From assembly GCA_963970005.1 (NCBI GenBank), contig CAXAMN010008446.1:717833-781832 (forward strand): a DNA stretch of 64,000 bases, written 5' to 3'. Shown piece after piece: positions 42,675 to 52,806 of this stretch (within the stretch, counting starts at the first letter, position 1; every line of letters starts with the position of its first letter). The notes beneath the pieces were generated by a model. That model ran no database searches. It had not been told where the DNA came from and was given only the letters and a program-made list of their open reading frames with translations. Both the position numbers and the translations under genes were made by a program. Source of the stretch: Durusdinium trenchii. Its lineage: Eukaryota; Sar; Dinophyceae; Suessiales; Symbiodiniaceae.

Positions 42675-42737
42675 ACACTCCATGTATGCCATATTTACCT
42701 ATACATTGAGGTGGTTTTAGTGGTCAATGTAGGCATA
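42675..42737. mobile_element. inverted-repeat (MITE-like) family B, partial copy
   Basis: ACACTCCATGTATGCCATAT, then a TGGTTTTAGTGG loop, then GTCAATGTAGGCATA. This is the left arm and the beginning of the right arm, after which the match ends. Confidence 0.55.
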
Positions 42738-43129
42738 CGAGGAGCAAACCGATGGATTTCAAGCCCTAGAAGATCAAAGACTCGAGAGGCCCATCTGAAC
42801 CGAACCAAAAAGAAATGCCTTGATGTTTGACATGCGAATGTTTTGGCATCTGACTCGGACCTGGTTGGCTAAACTGCCTTGGGAAGGCCCCGCCCCAAAA
42901 GCAAAGCCCTTCAGACGCTCACACAAATGATTTGTTCCTCCGTGAGCCCGCGCCTTTGCTCCACGATCTCTGAGAACTTCTGTGGCTGATCACTGACTTC
43001 CAGTAGAAACAGATGCAGCTTCACGCGGTGCTTCCTCAGGAGCAGACTGAGACCACTACTGAGACCAAAACTCTGCAACTGGTGTCTTAGACTCTTTGAC
43101 CAAAGCGTTTCGGCTCAAGTTGCCCTCAT

Positions 43130-43290
43130 ACCCTAACCGTGAAGCCATCTATACTTGTTTCCCGGAAGCTCATTTCCGGCCTTTCGGCTGCTGCGCAGGC
43201 CATGTCAACGGGGTGCTCCAAGTCCGTCTCCCTCGTCGTTTTCCTTCGAAAAACGCCGCGACTGCGTGGCCACGTGAGGCCAAGCCCTGC
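43130..43290 (-). CDS. possible exon, unknown protein
   Basis: The minus-strand frame reads FRRKTTRETDLEHPVDMACA, then AAERPEMSFRETSIDGFTVR. It is hydrophilic and protein-like, but two plus-strand frames are also open here and the splice sites are uncertain. Confidence 0.3.
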
Positions 43291-43571
43291 GACGCGACCG
43301 TCGTGCGGCTGCTGCCGCCGCCATCTCATGCAACCAAGGCTCTCATGCAACTTCCGGTTTGGCGGGCCCATCTGATCCCTCGGTAAGTGCCGCCAGGTGT
43401 AGACATCAAAGGAGGCCTGACGAGGTGGATACGAGGCGTCGGTGTCGCCGCGGGAAAACCGGTGTGGGGGGGGGGATCGTGACCCAAACCTGAAGAGGTC
43501 GATGGTTAAGACCAAATCACTTGGTTGAGACCACGTGGAGTGAATTTCAGAGATTGCACCTACATGATGTA

Positions 43572-43661
43572 TACCAGCACCCTCCAACAGGTCTACCAAT
43601 TGAGACCTTTTAGGGCCTTTCCCAACCCTCCATTTCGGAGACCTGTTGGAGGGTGCTGGTA
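43572..43661. mobile_element. inverted-repeat (MITE-like) family A, copy 2
   Basis: ACCAGCACCCTCCAACAGGT and ACCTGTTGGAGGGTGCTGGT are exact inverted repeats (21 bp with the neighbouring C and G). The interior ACCAATTGAGACCT and CATTTCGGA is shared with copy 1 at 20965. Both copies are followed by AGGTCCTGAT, so the true element may extend further on that side. Confidence 0.85.
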
Positions 43662-44756
43662 GGTCCTGATTGAGCTTGTTATTGGCGTGCCACGCCTGAA
43701 TTCCTATGATTCCAAAGAAATTGGCTGTAGTTTTTACCGGCCATGGATCTCCAAAGAACTTATGTACTCATACAACCTTAGCACAGCATTCCATATGGTA
43801 TTCCCTTGTAGGATCTTCCATGCTCGTCCCCATGCTTGTCCTTTAAGAAAAATGAACACTGCAAAACTGTATGCTTGTCACCAACATTTGGACATGTGGG
43901 GCATCCTCATCACTGGCCTCACCTGCTCCCCAACATGGAGTCCTTTCAGGAGCTGTGGAGTCCGAGATGATGTGGTCGTCTGATCAATCCGATCAACTTA
44001 ACACTGAGAATCATCTTGAGCGAATGGCCCATACTGTATGGTTGGTCAAGGTTTTGCCCTGGAGAATGACCTTGAACTGTACTTCTTCCTCAGGCTAGTC
44101 GCAATAATGAGTTTCAAAGCCTCTTCGGGTCTGTCTGGCCTATACCTTTTGGGCCTTGTGGTAGTGGTACCAAAACGTCCAGGTCTGCAGGATGAAAGAG
44201 CTTGCTTAAAAACCAATATCGGGCCTGCGAACCTCATGAGCAACCCTGCCACGTGATGTTGTAAGTGCTTGACCCTCCACGCTGAACCGCATCGTTCGTT
44301 CAGCAAATCATCACCATTCAGCACCGCATCAACCAGCATCTTAGGGTTGAGGCCATCGCCTAGTAAGGGTGGAGGCCATCGCTAACGTCTCTTCAGTGAA
44401 GATCTGGTGGTGAGAATGAAGTCACTGATAGTCACTGGCTACCCATCGAAAACTCGTTCCTCCACATGAATTGCCTCACATCAAATGGCCTCACGCCCCA
44501 GGGGGTACTCTTCGGGGTAGCAGGGGAACTGAAAAGCCCACGCACGCTGTTCAATCCAGCTCCAAGTCCCCGTCATATTCCTGGTTGGAATGGACGAGGC
44601 GCCTGCAGCTCTCAAAACACGATCAACACGGGGGCATATACCAGGGCCGATCCCTTAACCACCCCTTAGAGGTCAGAGGGTCCTGACTGGGGTCCTGGTA
44701 TTCATGCAACCGTGGTGGATTTCTCTTGCCCCATCCCCGCGGACTTCTTGCCCAAC

Positions 44757-44868
44757 CTCTGAGTCCATCTGCTCCAAAGGTGTCGATGAGCTCGCCGCGC
44801 AGCCCATGGCTGCACGAACGCGAGCTCAGCAGTGCCAGCGCAAAAATGGCGCTGGCGAGAGCCCGATG
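44757..44868 (-). CDS. possible exon with hydrophobic segment, unknown
   Basis: After GGTTCCAAAG the minus-strand frame reads HRALASAIFALALLSSRSCS and then HGLRGELIDTFGADGLR, ending phase 1 before GTTGGG. The segment resembles a signal peptide followed by a cleavage region, but there is no in-frame ATG directly before it (a TTG stands there), so the start would be in another exon. Confidence 0.4.
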
Positions 44869-45164
44869 CTTTGGAACCAAAAAGGGCGCATGGACAGGTG
44901 CTCCATGCTCGCATGTGACAAATCAAATCCCTGAGGTCTCCTGCACATGTGGCAGGTCTGTCGGTCGACACCTGCCGTGCTGAGGATGGCTATTCTTGGA
45001 TCATGTGGTATGAAATCTCATGAGGAAGAACTGAGTGAAAGTCGGCCAAATTCACTGGTTGGTTTCAAATCACTTGAACATATTGGACCATGTGGACAGG
45101 ACCATTGCCTTTCCCTTCCCCATCTCTCTCCCTCAATCCGGATCGAGCTGCACCTGTGATTCAC

Positions 45165-45257
45165 TCTCCGGCGCCCGCGGGCCGCTGGCCGCGGTGTAGG
45201 CAGCCGCACCGAACAAAGACACGTCACGGAACTCATGCTCCGCGCGACGGGTTCCGT
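45165..45257 (-). CDS. probable internal exon, unknown protein
   Basis: A pyrimidine-rich acceptor (TTCTTCTTAAACGTCAG) is followed by YGTRRAEHEFRDVSLFGAAA and YTAASGPRAPE, ending before GTGAAT. GC-rich third positions. Same strand as the candidate exons at 44757 and 47411. Function unknown. Confidence 0.5.
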
Positions 45258-45289
45258 AACTGACGTTTAAGAAGAACAAGGTGCTAGCA

Positions 45290-45402
45290 ACGGCAGTAGT
45301 AGTTGTTATTGTTGTAGAGGTAGTGGTAGTAGTGGTGGTGGTAGTAGTGGTGGTAGTGGTAGTGGTGGTGGTGGCGGTGGCGGTAGCAGCAGTAGTAGCT
45401 GT
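45290..45402. repeat. GTA/GTG trinucleotide-type array
   Basis: Degenerate GTAGTGGTG units run over about 110 bp, with GCGGTGGCGGTAG near the right end. The Tyr/Val or Thr/Thr frames through it are not real genes. Confidence 0.85.
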
Positions 45403-45794
45403 AGCTAGCAGCTAGCAGCGTGTTTTCTTCTTCTTGTATTTCTCGTTGTGGTTTTGCTGTTGCTGCTCATCCACGTGACCAATTAATGACCTTTGTTTGG
45501 GTGCCGCAGTTTCCTGACCATCTCCAATCTTCTGGGCCTGGGGGATGACCTTGGCGCCCCGAACCAGTTCGGGCGCCCCAACAGCAGACCGGGTTGGGCC
45601 GTTTCCGGCCCAGTGGCCCAGTGGGCCACTGAAGCTCAAGAAGCTCCGCCGGCGAGACTTGAGCCGTGATGGGACAACTTGGAGCCAAAAAAGGAACGTC
45701 ACTCCTCCAAGTCGTATGTGATACAATGTCTTTACTTGCCCTTCTCCTTCCACTGTCCTTCTCCCAAGCCCTCGCTTTTCCAAACAGAACTATA

Positions 45795-45850
45795 TCCCAG
45801 ACGCGACGAATGGGACTGTCATATTTACCGATCAGGCCAGGGGTGGTCGA
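45795..45850. mobile_element. family B remnant
   Basis: TGGGACTGTCATATTTACCG and ATCAGG match the start of the copy at 18557. The other end is lost or diverged. Confidence 0.4.
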
Positions 45851-46174
45851 ATCGGGGTCTGGCTGGGGCGGCTGACAGTCCCGGTCTCGCCTGACCCGGT
45901 GACCCTGTTGCCCTGCTTACAACGGTGCCCGCAAACCGACTGGCTTGGATGCACTCTTGTCTGGCCAAAAGAACTATAGTAACTATACAGTAATTAGTAA
46001 TTAGTCACATGGAACAAACTTGTGCATTTGGCGAACAGTGTGGCTTCTCCACGGCATTAACGGATCAACAGTGGCCGCCCGTTGGACTATGTCAGTGAGA
46101 TGGGTTCTTGGGTTGCTCTTTGCAGGTCATACAGGTGTTTCACCTTGCCGGCTCTCTTTTTGATGCACTAAACA

Positions 46175-46320
46175 GGTTTCTGGTTTCGCGCAACGGCGCG
46201 ATGCCAGTGACGGCGGGCAAAAAGGCCAGTGGCGGCCGAGGCTGCTGCAACTTGCATCCACCCTGCCAACGGGGGCTGAACGTTCTGCCGTGGAAGAGAA
46301 TGCACCTTCAAATGGTGTGT
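46175..46320 (+). CDS. possible plus-strand exon, unknown protein
   Basis: A tract CTCTCTTTTTGATGCACTAAACAG precedes FLVSRNGAMPVTAGKKASGG, RGCCNLHPPCQRGLNVLPW and KRMHLQM. An earlier acceptor (TTTGCAG at about 46119-46125) would extend it with VIQVFHLAGSLFDALNR. It has Cys-Cys and Cys-Pro patches. No family recognised. Confidence 0.4.
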
Positions 46321-47410
46321 CAAGTCATACAGTATGCTTCAAACAGAAACTATGTTTCCGTGATTCCATGTGCTTTCCATAGCATCTTTGATTGGCAGGG
46401 ACTCACTGCAGGTCTTTGGGCTATCCCAATTCCATCATGTCGACATGCAGGTCTGCAGGTCTTGATCTCAGGACTTTTGGACCATAATTGAGTAGACCAA
46501 TAGCTCATACAAATAGCTCATCATTGAGTACTAGAGACTCAGGACTATATATAGCTCATAGCTCATAGCTTGTCGCTTCAACCAGATCCTCTGGTCCCAG
46601 CATGTTCCACCGGATCGGATCGAGCCGCCCGTCTGCAGGCTGCTGGACCGCCCGTGTCTTTGGGTTAGGTCTCTGTCTTTTGACGGGTCAGGTCTATTAG
46701 ATGTCTAACCGGTTCAGTCTCTGACAGAGTGTCATAGTAAAAAGTATATAATCGCCTCCTTGTATAAACCCAAGGGGCGGCCTTTGAGGTCTAGGAGGTG
46801 CAACTTAAAATAGCAGGGTCAAGTTCTAGTCCTATAGATGCCACCCAAAGCCCAAAGGAGGCGCCAAAGCCGAACCCTTGGTCGCCTCATCGCGTGCCCA
46901 AGGGTCGCCTGGGCCAAGCGGTTGACAGTTCCGAAGGGCCAAAGCGTTGCAGCAACCAATGCTGGTTTTTGGAATTCATGTGCTTCGGGTTTTGTCAAGT
47001 CATGTCATTATGCATCATCGGAATATGTATGATGTTTTCTGTCTATATGGGACAGTCCAATCAAGGACTCGGGAAATGTTCATATAGACTCATAGACACA
47101 CATCGCTCCTGCTGGTGCAAGGAATCTTTGGTAGATCGGTCGTCCTGGGGCTGCGCAGCCTGCATCAACAAGGGTCCATATTGAGCACCTACTGCAAAGG
47201 ATGAGTCTCTTGACTTAAGTCATCCATCCACATCCATCACTTAAAGCACTTGCCTCATTATGAAATATCAGAATATCAGAATGATGTTTTGCAACTAACT
47301 AGGCTGGCCCTGACTGAGTTCTGCAATACACTCCAAGCAAGGGTTGATGTTGTACCGATGGTCCCAGTCCCATCCGTTGTCGGATCATGCGGCGATCGCC
47401 GCGCGGCGAC

Positions 47411-47495
47411 TGATCTTAGGTCTCCCAGCTTTCTGGCTTGCACCGCCAGTCGCACGATCGCAGGATCTGCCGGCTTCTTGCAGATCATGCAGCGC
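47411..47495 (-). CDS. probable exon with CxxC motif, unknown
   Basis: The acceptor AAACCCAG plus G precedes RCMICKKPADPAIVRLAVQA and RKLGDLRS. Cys-Met-Ile-Cys could be half of a zinc site. The 3' end is uncertain: GTCGCC is one donor option, and the frame stays open for a further 30 codons. On the plus strand two other frames are open. Confidence 0.42.
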
Positions 47496-47699
47496 CTGGG
47501 TTTTCGGCGGGTTGTCATGGGAAGGGTGGGTGAATTGGACAGTCGTTAACTGGGATTCCATGCCATGCTAGAAGTATAGCACCTGGCCTGCCAATCCCAA
47601 ACTCTTCGTGGTCGCTGTCTCTTCATGGTCGCGAACTTCAGCCCTCAAGAAGAAGGTTTGCCCCCCAGAAAAATGGTCTGGAGCACACCTTCGTTCCAC

Positions 47700-47905
47700 G
47701 AAAGGCCCACATGCTCGTGTGGATCGAGGATTTGGGAAAAAAAGGCCGAGCTTTCTCTTCCCCTAAGACCCAGCCAGATCGAACGACCCGGAATTCTTCC
47801 CTAAGACAGCCCGACCGGACTGGCGATCCGACCGGGAAGGCGGATCTCCCGCCCAAACGCCTGAAGTTGTCCGACATCTCGTACTGCGGATTCCTAGGCA
47901 CAGCA
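47700..47905. CDS. coding-like patch, strand undecided
   Basis: On the minus strand, after GTGCTGTGCCTAG, a frame reads NPQYEMSDNFRRLGGRSAFP and on to GWVLGEEKARPFFPKSSIHT. On the plus strand a frame reads LVWIEDLGKKGRAFSSPKTQ to PKRLKLSDISYCGFL with a GC donor. Both look coding. I cannot choose. Confidence 0.35.
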
Positions 47906-48644
47906 CATCTGGCAGCGGTTGTTTGCCAGGCATCTGTGCTTTGATTCAAGGCTTTTTTCACTTCACCAGGAACCAAATACCCACTATTTGTGGTCTGGTT
48001 GGGTTGGAAACCAGTCCATTCACCAGTCTTGTGACGTCTACACTTCCTGGTTGAACGGTCACAAGTCATTGGGGCCTCCATCATCCTCTCACAGCTGGTG
48101 GACTTGCTTTTTGAGGACCTTCTTTCCACCACGAGTGTCACAGAAGAGCCCCTACTCGAGTGGAAATCGGGGACCAAGTCGTTGAATAGAGAAATCACCT
48201 ACCAAAAGTCCATGCGAACTGAGCGGACCATAGCAGCCAGGCCAATAGCGGTAGTGAGCCTGATTTGTGGAACTAGCAAGGGCATGTTTGTCAAATGAAT
48301 CGAATCATGTATTTAGTCAAATGAATTGTCTTGTGACTTATTGTGATGTCACTACCGTGCAAAATAGGAAATCCATGGAAATCCCCTGAAAAGGCCTCTT
48401 CAACTGATGCTTGGTGATTTTGCCCACCGAAACTTTCTCACAGGATTCATTTCAAACAGCGGATTCCCGTGCAGCACACCCACCCCGCTGGCTCAGGTAG
48501 CTCCAAGCAAGGTTCAAGAAACAGGAGCGATGCAACAAGCAAAGGCATCTTGGCCTCAGCAGGGTGTGAGGTGTGAGGGTCAAGCCACTGTCGGCCTAAT
48601 TCGGGAGAGATTCAATGTCCAATAGCCACCCTACCTGCAACAAA

Positions 48645-48713
48645 CATGGAAGTGAAGTTCACCCACTGTTTGGTATTCGGATGGCATGGTCTTTCCAGGG
48701 GCCATGCCATATT
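48645..48713. mobile_element. family C-related fragment
   Basis: CATGGAAGTGAAGTTCACCC then ACTGTTTGG is the inverted form of the right side of copy 1 (CAAACAGGGGGTGAACT). GGATGGCATGG and GGCCATGCCAT follow. A rearranged relative of the family. Confidence 0.4.
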
Positions 48714-49000
48714 TTACACTTCGGACCTTATTCTTAAGAGAGAGGATAGATCTAAAGGTTGGAAATGATGCTGCAAGATTTTGTGAATGGTTTCAACATC
48801 CCTTTCCTTGCAGCTCTAGATCTTGAAAGGCATACCAACTCACATAGGCCACTGGTGTGCCCCACTCCGCTTTTCGCCCCGTTCAATTCAATCTCTTTCT
48901 CAGACTCCGTCCTCTCTCCGTCGGCGACAGCGCAATGAATCCAGGCGCAGCTCACAGTTCACAGTTCCTCACTCATCGGGTTAACAGGGCCCCCACTCAC

Positions 49001-49068
49001 TCGCACAAAGGTTGATGACCTGCCGCAGCTCGTGCCGGTCGCGCATGTCGCGGGGCGAGATGTGGTGC
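49001..49068 (-). CDS. probable internal exon, unknown protein
   Basis: The minus-strand frame reads HISPRDMRDRHELRQVINLC followed by A, and ends at an excellent donor GTGAGT (48995-49000). The 5' boundary is not resolved. It lies downstream of the exon at 49777-49976 on the same strand, probably in the same gene. Confidence 0.48.
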
Positions 49069-49129
49069 AATCGAAGAGGGGTTTCGGATGGTCATGTCCG
49101 TCTGTCTTGCCAAGGTTGATCGGCATTAG

Positions 49130-49235
49130 TAGGTGGAGGCCATTCCTATTAGGTTGGAGGCCATCGCTACTAGGATCTACTAGGCTTAGGGTGGAGGCCA
49201 TCGCTATTAGGTTGGAGCCATCAATACTAATTAGT
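49130..49235. repeat. degenerate repeats of GGTGGAGGCCATCGCTA
   Basis: Four imperfect copies of TTAGGTTGGAGGCCATCGCT separated by ACTAGG-type spacers. Two related units occur at about 44344-44385. Confidence 0.7.
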
Positions 49236-49776
49236 GAGCGAGCTTGGGCCAATCCCCCAGGCTGCCTAGGTCGAACGGCCGGTAATTGGGGGGGGCATTT
49301 GGGGCGCGCGCGATGGGCGCTGGCCGGCCGGCAAAAAGGGGCAGCTCGATGAATCAGAAGAATGATGGGCCATACTAACCAGGAAAGACGGAGTTGCTGT
49401 CCGGCGTTTGCTTCTCAGGCATGCATATATTATATGCGTGAATGCACTGATGTAGATGTAGTGTGCACTTGGCAATGGATATGTTAACATTGATTTTGTG
49501 CAGTAACACAAAGCCTTGGCACCCTGCTAAAGCCAAAGGTCCGCTCCAATCACCCCTTTGACAAAAGTCCTTCTCATACATGTTACATGGCCATTTAAGT
49601 AGCCTACTGCACCGCCTACTGGATAGACCAATGGCTCAAGAAGTGCCAAAAATTGTATGGCCATGTTTCACATCATGGAATGCGTTGTAAATGTGCGAAA
49701 CTGCTCACTCCGTCGCTTATAGGCGGATTTGAGCAACGCACCGTCCAAAACACGCATGTAATATTACTGTACGCAC

Positions 49777-49976
49777 ATTGTTCATAGCCTGCAGAAAGAC
49801 TCCAACCCAATCCCAGGAGTTCGGGAACAACTGCGTTCTTTCATCACGGCGCACCTCCCGCGGATCGTTGGGCAAGGGCTCCAGGCAAAGCATGCACCTG
49901 GAGCCGGAGTCGGAGCCCGACTGCGGCCCCCCGCGGCCGAGCCTCCGGCGGCCCGGCCCGGGCTCGATCCAAATCC
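49777..49976 (-). CDS. probable internal exon with CxxC motif, unknown protein
   Basis: The acceptor CCAATTTCAG precedes IWIEPGPGRRRLGRGGPQSG, then SDSGSRCMLCLEPLPNDPRE, then VRRDERTQLFPNSWDWVGVF and LQAMNN, before a strong donor GTGCGT (49771-49776). 200 nt, one frame, strongly G/C-biased third positions. Cys-Met-Leu-Cys could bind zinc or be a redox pair. I do not recognise the family. Part of a minus-strand series from 52.2 to 49.0 kb. Confidence 0.62.
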
Positions 49977-50938
49977 CTGAAATTGGCGAAAGGTTCCACC
50001 TTTCTCCACCTTCCGGAGTAGTCACCAAATCATGGTTTAACAATGATTAAAGGTTATCCACTGATTGGGTTGGTCAAAGGCTGGCTCCCCATCCGCCAGA
50101 CTGCATGAAGCACCCAAGTAAACCCACAGCTTTTGGCTCTGCATGAGCCATGTTGCTGCTGATTAGCTTGGCCGGGCTTAGCTGGTTTTGAAAGAGGGAG
50201 TCAACGCAACCAAAGCCTGACCAATTGCTAATGACTGCCGTCAAATCACATCCAAACACCAAAGTGGATGATGGATGTGGAACGCAAAGATCGTGCCCTT
50301 GGATTCCTGTTCTTTCCTTTATGTATACATCAATATATACGTATACCTATATACTGTATACCCTCTATCATTTTGGAGCTGAATTGGACGGCGTCCGGCA
50401 CGTGCCAGTCTCGCCCGTGAAGCTGGCGTATCTGGCGCCGCTGGCAGCTTCACAGCCGGTTCCAGTCTGCTCCTGGGGCGCCGAGCCCACCCAACTCCTG
50501 GAGGGGAATCGCCGGGCGAAACGGATGGGGAGGACCAAAGGATCTGGAAAGGATCTGGAAGGCGAAACAGGGCGGTTTTGGGGGGGGTGGACGTGAGTGT
50601 TTCTTTTTCGTGAGATCATGGTCCACGGGATGAGGTTCTCATTCAAAAAGTGATCGACGCCAAGGGTTTGCAAATGCGGGATGTTTTTTCAGGGGGCCCT
50701 TTGGGACTTAGGACTTGCATGATTCAGAAAGCAACTTTCCAGCCTATCATCCATTATATCCATTATTATCCATTTATATCCAAATATTTATCCAGTTGAA
50801 TACGCATCGGAGAGAAAAAAAACAGTGCATTTCGACATCCTAACATCTCCCCTTGACTGGCACAAAAGGGGTATATATCAAGGATGACAAGCCGTATCCT
50901 CCTTCGCATGCTCCCGGCCGGCCACTGCATAGCTGTAC

Positions 50939-51141
50939 CTGGGCCACAGCATTTGGAGAAACAGACCTTTTGTCGGTCGGCCATCCCCAGCGATCAAGTT
51001 GAGCGTCACAGAAGTTCCCAACTCCTTGGCATCTCCGATCCGAAAAACGGACATGAAAGTGCCACCAAGTGCCACTTCCATGTTCCACCCTAAAAGTTCC
51101 ACCATGTTCACGACGACTTGCCAATGAACCAGTTGCATCAA
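50939..51141 (-). CDS. probable exon(s), unknown protein
   Basis: The minus-strand frame reads LVHWQVVVNMVELLGWNMEV, then ALGGTFMSVFRIGDAKELGT, then SVTLNLIAGDGRPTKGLFLQ and MLWP, ending phase 2 before GTACAG. The pattern of alternating beta-like segments is protein-like. The 5' end is uncertain; an internal acceptor (CTTTTAG) would start it at GWNMEV. Function unknown. Confidence 0.5.
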
Positions 51142-51800
51142 ACATGGCTCGTGCCATTGGCATGAAGCACATTGTCATTGAACCTCCACCATGAACATTG
51201 GCCCCGTGCTGGTCCAAGCGCCATCGCGCCATGTCTCGTCTCACTCGTTCCGCTGTCTACGGAGTCCACGCCCGAGCATCCCGGACGCGGCCGACTTGCT
51301 CGCTGGTGAGGTCTTCATGGCCTCCTCGGTGGGGTGGGGGTCTTGCCTCGGAGGGCCTCCACGACCTTTACTGCGCTGCAGAGAGTTGGTGTACTGAAAC
51401 CACTCTGGAAGGCTGGAACCTGCACAAGGGCCCCTTCTGGAAGTTAAGGATCTCTTTCAGAGTGTAAACAAGCTCTGGACCCCTATGGAACCTGAAAACC
51501 ACGCCCGGTTTGTAGAGGATAAATCATCTTCCAGTTTGGTCCATGCCATCAGGCTCCATCATGTGGGTCTCTTCCCGGGTGTATGACTTTCCTGCAGTCA
51601 TTGCACAAGAGGGGGGGGTGGCAAGCGTCCCAGGTTTGGCAGGTTCCCGAAAGGTTCCCAAGGCTTCCGGCAATCTGAACTTCACATGATGTTCTCCGGC
51701 TCCAAAAGCCAGGGTGCAACCGAAGGGGTCGGGTTTGAGTTGAATTCAGTCATACTCATGCCAGCGCATGCCCAAAATGATACTGTATCCCCAAACAAAC

Positions 51801-51899
51801 CTGGTAAGGAAAAGCCCCGCTCCAAACGCCCGGGCCCAATGAACACCCGGCGCCAGCAGCGCGCCAGCGCAACCATGCCTGGATCATCTCATCGATGGC
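51801..51899 (-). CDS. probable internal exon, unknown protein
   Basis: A good acceptor (GTTCTTCTACAACAG) and a donor GTTTGT enclose exactly 33 codons: AIDEMIQAWLRWRAAGAGCS and LGPGVWSGAFPYQ. Phase 0 at both ends. The amphipathic helix is Trp-rich. Same strand as its neighbours. Confidence 0.52.
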
Positions 51900-52092
51900 C
51901 TGTTGTAGAAGAACGCGGATGCATGCGGAAGCAACATTGGCCATTCTTTGCTTCTTTTCTGCCCATCTTACGACCTTCACCATTCACTACCAAGGGGGCC
52001 CTAGGGCTGGTGTAATGGGGTAAGGGTCCGTACAATCGTTATTGTTAAAACATGTTTAAAACACCCTGAACCAGGTGGGCCCTGAATGATGC

Positions 52093-52189
52093 CTGGTATC
52101 GCTTCTTCTTCCGAGAACTTCGGTTTGCGGAGCGAAGCGGCATCCGCTCGAGCGGCTCGAGATCCGAGGATGTGCCGTTGGTTCCCTCG
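52093..52189 (-). CDS. probable internal exon, basic, unknown protein
   Basis: The acceptor TTTGCCACAAAAG precedes RGNQRHILGSRAARADAASL and RKPKFSEEEAIP, ending phase 1 at a GC donor (CCAG|GCATCA). The most upstream exon seen in the 49-52 kb minus-strand series. Confidence 0.48.
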
Positions 52190-52796
52190 CTTTTGTGGCA
52201 AAAATCGGGCTCCTTCAGAAATCCATATAGATATATATATATATATATGGATCCACATACATACCCTCTAAGAAGGTGATTGGGGACACTTTGATCTAGG
52301 CTTAAGAAGTCTTAGAGGGTCCAATTACCTTCAGCGAAGGTGGATCCGTGGATCCCTAAAGAAATTTGCTTCATTGCAACCAGGGGTGCCTTTGTAAGGT
52401 CGACTCCCCAAACCGATTCGAATGTCACAAGCACTCCGGGTTTGCAGCCAGACTGTGGGAGAAAAGGTCCCCATTGATGTCTGGTCCGATTCTGTCCAAA
52501 ACCTCCTGGTGTTTTTTCAAGGGGGAAACAGTTGATTGGTAACAATAAGTACTAGGAACAAGTGCATCGCTTCTAGTAACAAGTGCCTTACTAGTAGTAA
52601 CAAGGAGCTACTAGATAACAATATATAGTGTTTGAACCGTCCACACTCCGGTCCGCTCATCCCCCTGCAGCCTGCAAGCGGTGGGGGTCACTACACTACC
52701 CGCCTGTCTGCACTGGGGATTGAACGGAGACGCGTCAGACGCCACTAGACCAGCCCCGGTCTAGTGTAGCAGCGTGACGCATGGGTGTGGGTCAAA

Positions 52797-52806
52797 NNNN
52801 NNNNNN
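52797..52806. other. assembly gap (10 N)
   Basis: Ten N. True length unknown. Confidence 0.99.

Noticed and set aside
43090..43125. TTCGGCTCAAG resembling the 3' end of the dinoflagellate spliced leader
   Set aside because: Only the last 11 bases match, with one mismatch, and the rest of the 22-nt leader is absent.
44757..44868. Secreted-protein start codon at the TTG before the hydrophobic segment
   Set aside because: It needs a non-ATG start. An acceptor AG sits at the same place, so an internal exon is more likely.
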